In this document: positions 59,086 through 64,000 of the stretch, in pieces
Position numbering within the stretch: the first letter of the stretch is position 1
How the letters are laid out: each line of letters begins with the position of its first letter
NCBI GenBank assembly: GCA_036023115.1
Contig: JAYKKT010000079.1
Span: 7,487,501-7,551,500 of the forward strand
Direction: 5' to 3'
DNA: 64,000 nucleotides
From: Brasenia schreberi
Taxonomy: Eukaryota; Streptophyta; Magnoliopsida; Nymphaeales; Cabombaceae
The notes under the pieces: model-generated
Told to the model about the DNA's origin: nothing
The model's input: the letters and a program-made list of their open reading frames with translations, nothing else
The model's database searches: none
Position numbers and translations under genes: made by a program

Positions 59086-61496
59086 TAAGATGAGACAACA
59101 AAAGTATGATTTAGAGATGTTTAAGAAAGAGGATTATGATGTTATTGGATTAAGTGATAGCATTCCTTTTGATGGTAGAATAAAGGTTAGTAGTAGTAGT
59201 TTTCGACCATTAACCATGTGAAAGAGTATTGTTGAAGATTTTGTAAGTGAAAGTGATAGAAGAATAAGGTGTAAAGGAAGAACTTCTTCTATCATATAAT
59301 CATTTTTTCCTCCTACTACTACACATGGTGCTCAACCTAGAATTTGTGTTGCTATGACTTCAAAATAAATACATGAGTAGGCAAACCTTTGAGTGGGTAG
59401 ATGGTTTTATAATACATATATTTCATTTAATGTAGCAAATAGTTTTCATTTTCAAGCAATGACAGATGCAATTGTTAATATTGGTTCAGGATACGAGATG
59501 CTCTCTTATTAGAAGTTGAGAGAAGAGCTATTAGATAAGACTGTCCTTGAAGTTGAAAAATATTGTTCGACTTTGAGAGAGTAATAGAAGGAGACATGAT
59601 GCAATATCATGGTAGATGGATGGATAAATAGGCAAGAAATAACTTTCTTTTCTACTATCTTAAAAGACTTCTGTTTTTGAGATCTCTAGACATGTTAAAA
59701 GAGATGCATATTATAGAGATCTTAAGGTAAGAGTTTGATAAGGTGATATCTAAGGTTTGGCTAGAGAATATAGTTCAATTCATTATAGATAATGCAATTA
59801 ACTATGAAGCAATTGGGAAGGAGTTAGCAGATACTTATGGGACTTTCTATTTGACACCATGTGCAACTCATTATTTAGATCTCATACTTGAGAATATTGG
59901 TGAGATTGATGAGATAATGATAGCAACTAAGTGTTGCCAAGATATCACCAAATTTATCTATAACCATGCCTTTGTATTATATATGATGAGGAGATATATA
60001 GATAGTGTAGAGCTTCTTTGTATAATTAGAACTCGGTTTGCAACTAATTTCTTATATGTACTATCATTGTAAGGTAAAAGCAAGCCTTGAAGAAAATGTT
60101 ATCCTTAGCTGAGTAACAAAAATGTATAGAGTTGCCTCAAAATAAAAGAAACAGAAAGTTAAATGAGATTTTAGAGACAATCTTAAGGAGTACATTTTGG
60201 AATGCATGTATTAGACTATTGAGGATTACATGTCCTTTAGTGAAGGTTTTTAGATTGGATGATAGCGAAGAGAAACCATCTATGAGTTATCTTTATAAAG
60301 CCATAGATAGGATAAAAGAAGCCATTAAAAGTAATTTCAATTGAAGAAAGAAGAATTATGTGCCCGTGTGCAACATTATAGATAATAGATGGAACAAACA
60401 ATTACATCAGTTTATTCATGTAACATCATATTACCTAAATCTAACATTCAAGTACTCAACAAGCTTTAAAAGGGACAATGTAGTTAATCGAGGCATCATT
60501 GATTATATAGACAGATTGGTCCCTGATAAGAGTAGAGCATAAGCTATACATCGAGAGATAGAGATCTATGATAATGCTCTTCACTTTATGGGTTTGCTAT
60601 AGCAATCCACAACCACACTAATATGTACCCAAGTAAACTGTTTAGCTTTATATTTAAGTTTCTTAAATCTTATATTTATTGTAGATTAAGTCCTTGATGT
60701 TTGTCTTTTTTTACAGATGTTTGGTGGAATAGGTTTGAAAGTGATTGCCCAAACCTTAGAAATTTTATAGTAAGAGTTATGAGCCAAACCTTTAGTGCAA
60801 CGAGTTGTGAAAGGAATTAGAGTGTCTTTGAACACATCTACACAAAAAAATATAATAGGTTGGAACAAAAGAGGATCGATGACTTAGTTTTCATCTGTTT
60901 TAACATGCGGCTTCGACAAAGATAATCTTGTATTAGTTACTAGTTAAATATTCAATTCAATATTTTGTTTGACTTCAATTGTTAATTGTTAATGTTATTT
61001 ATTAATTATTTATCTTTCCTACGTATAAGCAATTAAAAAAGTTAAATAGAGAAGAAAACCAATTTGAGCGAATAAGTTTGGATAATTTTGATATATTAGA
61101 GGAGTGAATTATAAAAGATAATGAAGAAAATGCACTCCTAACCGAAGAAGATATTGCATGGATTAATTTGGAAGGATCTCAACAACATCATCAAGGAGAT
61201 GAAGATTTTGATTTTGAAGTAGTAGGTGATGAGGATCTTCAGCAATGATAAGATAAAGATTATTTAGTTGATAATCCTGATTACAATATATAAATGTAAA
61301 TGTATTTTATTTTTTGCTTCAAACTATGTAATTATTTTTTAATTGTTGAATGGTGAATGATGAATATGTACTAAACTTTCACACTATATGAATTCTTTGT
61401 AATTATCAGATTTTTTCTAATTTTTTAGTATTAAATTACAATACACAACGATACGATACGAATGGTACATGATACGATACGTGTCGACCAACACTA
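59086..61496 (+). pseudogene. hAT transposase pseudogene (DUF659 and dimerisation domains)
   Basis: The + strand shows a plant hAT transposase with many stops. Near 59500 are 'YEMLSY' and 'LREELLDKTVLEVEKY', then 'IMVDGWINRQE' at 59615 (DUF659). Then come 'AIGKELADTYGTFYLTPCAT' and 'ITKFIYNHAFVLYMMRR' (59800-60000), and 'FWNACIRLLRITCPLVKVFR' plus 'MSYLYKAIDRIKEAIK' (60190-60340). The C-terminal dimerisation motif follows near 60805: 'CERN-SVFEHIYTKKYNRLE' then 'LVFICFNMRLRQR'. An acidic tail runs to about 61292. The right terminus near 61450-61496, with 'gatacgatacg' subterminal words and 'ccaacacta', looks like a hAT end. The N-terminal BED zinc finger and left end are missing. Confidence 0.82.
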
Positions 61497-61855
61497 GATA
61501 TAATTCTTTAAAGAATTATTGGGGAAATAATGTATTTACTTTTGTCTAACTTATCAATAGGATACCGAGCATAGTTCTCAATGGATAGTCACCGTATAAA
61601 GTCATAAAACCTTTAGACAAGTCATTTCATGTTCCTCCCTAAGTATTTGGATGTATATGGTACATGGACTTGTATTCTCATCTTAGAGACAAACTTGATT
61701 ATAGAGCTACAAAATAGATTTTTATTGGGTATTCTTTCTCCAGAAAGAGATATAAGTGTTATGATCCATTAATAAAAAAACCTATGTTTTCCTGAATATT
61801 ACATTCTTTGAATCTACTCTTTACTTCTCTTTATCTAAAGATCAGGTCCCAAGTA
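61497..61855 (+). pseudogene. Copia integrase remnant, second part
   Basis: After the hAT end the Copia integrase C-terminal region returns: 'LINRIPSIVLNG', 'SPYKVIKPLDKSFHVPP', 'VFGCIWYMDL', 'LRDKLDYRATK' and 'IFIGYSFSRKRYKCYDPLIK'. These follow directly in the family on the part that breaks off near 59050. The stretch is cut again at about 61855 by LINE copy C; reverse transcriptase and RNase H are not in the window. Confidence 0.8.
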
Positions 61856-64000
61856 CAACAACAATAACTAAGCCTTTTCCCATACTAGACGGGGTCGGCT
61901 ACATGGATTCTTTGTTTCCACAGATCCCTATCGTGTGCCATGTTAGCAGTTAACTCCCAATAAGCTAGATCATTCTTTATTGTTTCTTTCCAACACTTTT
62001 GTGGTCATCCTCTACCTCTTTTAATACTTTCCAAATTTAGTTTTTCTAACCTTCTTACAGGTTCTTCTTTTGATCTTCTTTCTATATGTCCAAACCATCT
62101 TAAACGATGTTCTCTCATTTTATCCTCTATTAGTGCCACTCCTAATTTGTTTCTAATAACCTCATTATGTATACGGTCTTTTCTTGTATGACCACTCATC
62201 CATCTCAACATTTTCATTTCTGTCACCGACATCTTTTGTACATGTTGATGATTAACTGCCCAACACTCAGAACCATAAAACATGGCAGGCCTAATTGCTG
62301 CTCTATAATATTTACCTTTTAATTTTAATGGTATCTTCTTATCACAAAGAATACCTGATGCTCCTCTCCATTTTAACCAACCAGCATTAATTCTATGTGT
62401 AACATCTCCATCAATTCTTCCATCACTTTGAAAAATTGACCCTAGGTATTTAAAACTTTCCTTTTGGGGAATGCAATGTGTGCCAATTTTAATTTCTATG
62501 TCCTCTGAAGTAGCCAAATGATCAAACTTACATTTCATATATTCTGTCTTTGTTCTACTAAGTTGGAGGCCTTTGTTTTCTAATGTTTCTCTTCATAGTT
62601 CCAATTTTCTATTAACTTTTTCCTTAGACTCCTCCACTAATACAATGTCATCTGCAAATAACATACACCAAGGTACTTCATCTTGAATATGTTTTGTTAA
62701 CTCATCCATCACATAGTATGGACTTAAAGTTGATCCTTGATGTAACCCAATATTAACTTCAAAGAAGTCTGTCGTTCCTTCATGAGTCCTCACACATGTT
62801 TTTGCACCATCATACATGTCTCTTATAAGGTTAATATATGTCAATGGGATACCTCTTTTTTCCAAAGTTCTCCAAAGAACCTCCCTCGGTACCCTATCAT
62901 AAGCTTTTTCTAGATCAATAAATATCATGTGAAGGTCTTTCTTTTTTGCTCTAAAATGTTCCATAAGACGTCTCAAAAGGTGAATCGCTTCACTAGTAGA
63001 TCTACCTGGCATAAATCCAAATTGATTCTCTGTTGTACTTGATACTTGTCTTAACCTACGTTCGATAATTCTTTCCCATAATTTCATAGTATGACTCATT
63101 AACTTGATACCTCGATAATTCGCACAATTTTGAATGTCTCCCTTGTTCTTATATACGGGTATAAGTGTACTTGCTCTCCATTCCTCGGGCATCTTTTGGT
63201 TTCTCCATATTTCATTAAATAGTCTTGTGAGCCAAGTGATTCCTATTTCTCCTAGTATTTTCCAAACTTCTATAGGAATATTATCTGGTCCTACCGATTT
63301 ACCACTCTTCATATGTTTAAGAGCCTCTTTGACTTCATTCTTTTGAATACGTCGGTAGAAATTGTGGTTTATATACTTTTCTGACTTGACTAAATCTCCT
63401 AAACTAATACTAACATCTTTATTTTCATTAAAAAGATTATAAAAATAGTTTTCCATCTATTTCTTATATCATCATTTGCCACTAGAATTTTCTCATCCTC
63501 GTCTTTTATGCATCTAACATAATTAAGATCTTTAGTTTTCTTATCTCTAGCCCTTGCTATCCTAAAAATATCTTTTTCACCCTCTTTTGAGTTGAGTTTT
63601 TTATATAAGTCCTCCCAAATCTTAGCTTTTGCTTCACTAACGGCCTTTTTTGCTTTCTTCTTTGCTTTCTTATAAGCTTCTAAAGTTTCACTAGTTTTCT
63701 TAGCATAATGTAATTTGTAACATGCCCTCTTTGCCTTGATTTTATTTTGTACTACTTCACTCCACCACCAAGCTTCTTTTTGTACCGGTATACCTCCCTT
63801 AGATACCCCTAACACATCTTTCGCCACTTTCCTAATATGTATAGCCATATTGTTCCACATATCAGAGGGTGTGCCAACATAATTCCAAACATCTCCTTGA
63901 AGGACTTTCTGTTTAAATATATCTTCTTTCTCGCTTTTGAGGTTCCACCATTTAGTCTGAATAGCTCGATGCACTCTTTTCTTCTTTGTCTATTTTTTTA
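61856..64000 (-). mobile_element. RTE-type LINE, copy C, runs off the right edge
   Basis: On the - strand this copy matches copies A and B. The tail is (gtt)n, seen as 'caacaacaa' at 61856-61864. The C-terminal part runs 62538-62005 with '[19 protein letters not shown]'. The reverse transcriptase runs 63456-62593: '[20 protein letters not shown]', '[18 protein letters not shown]', '[17 protein letters not shown]' and '[13 protein letters not shown]'. The upstream Lys-rich linker is at 63974-63399. It is the best preserved of the three. Defects seen are a nonsense TGA for Trp near 62596, a short loss after 'GSTLSPY', a frameshift near 63420 and a stop near 62003. The endonuclease would lie beyond 64000. 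RTE proteins have no RNase H, as here. Confidence 0.88.

Noticed and set aside
1..64000. CRISPR arrays, bacterial operons, phage or integron structures
   Set aside because: No regular repeat-spacer pattern, ribosome-binding sites or operon spacing; the tandem repeats are microsatellites and the sequence is plainly plant nuclear DNA.

Overview
The window is nuclear DNA of a flowering plant. The evidence is one gene with GT-AG introns and a plant-specific protein family, surrounded by plant-type Copia, Ty3/gypsy (Tat lineage), RTE-type LINE and hAT elements. The sequence is AT-rich with many dinucleotide microsatellites. I cannot name the species. I see only one convincing intact host gene, a seven-exon bHLH transcription factor (465 codons) at 12503-15622 on the + strand with a TATA box at 12386. 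Nearly everything else is mobile-element sequence of different ages, much of it nested.

Layout. 1-888: unassigned, with a minisatellite and a strong hairpin. 892-4300: a diverged Tat-type LTR (promoter on the - strand) that carries a piece of a CAMTA-like gene. 4.4-8.9 kb: a decayed Copia element (+). 8.9-12.4 kb: mostly unassigned, with a 768-bp element bounded by 70-bp inverted repeats. 12.4-15.6 kb: the bHLH gene. 17.4-32.3 kb: an old + strand gypsy element split inside its RNase H by a 12.2-kb - strand Tat element (18512-30707) with 2.2-kb LTRs and a perfect 5-bp target duplication. 32.3-34.3 kb: a third LTR of the same family in the opposite orientation. 36.9-47.4 kb: an older, internally deleted Tat-like element (-) with 0.55-kb LTRs, an antisense ORF region and a nested 833-bp non-autonomous hAT element. 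49.0-54.3 kb: two RTE-type LINE copies head to tail. 57.1-61.9 kb: a decayed Copia element interrupted by a hAT transposase pseudogene. 61.9-64.0 kb: a third LINE copy (-) running off the window.

The mobile elements do not work as a pathway; they record successive insertions. Relative ages can be read from the nesting: the + strand gypsy is older than the Tat element inside it, the Copia at 57-62 kb is older than the hAT and LINE sequence in it, and the 36.9-47.4 kb element is older than its internal hAT. I found no CRISPR, tRNA gene, rRNA gene or new defence-type system. The points most worth checking are the CAMTA fragment inside an LTR, the bHLH gene with a non-canonical basic region, the antisense ORF of the old Tat-like element, and the internal duplication in the first LINE.
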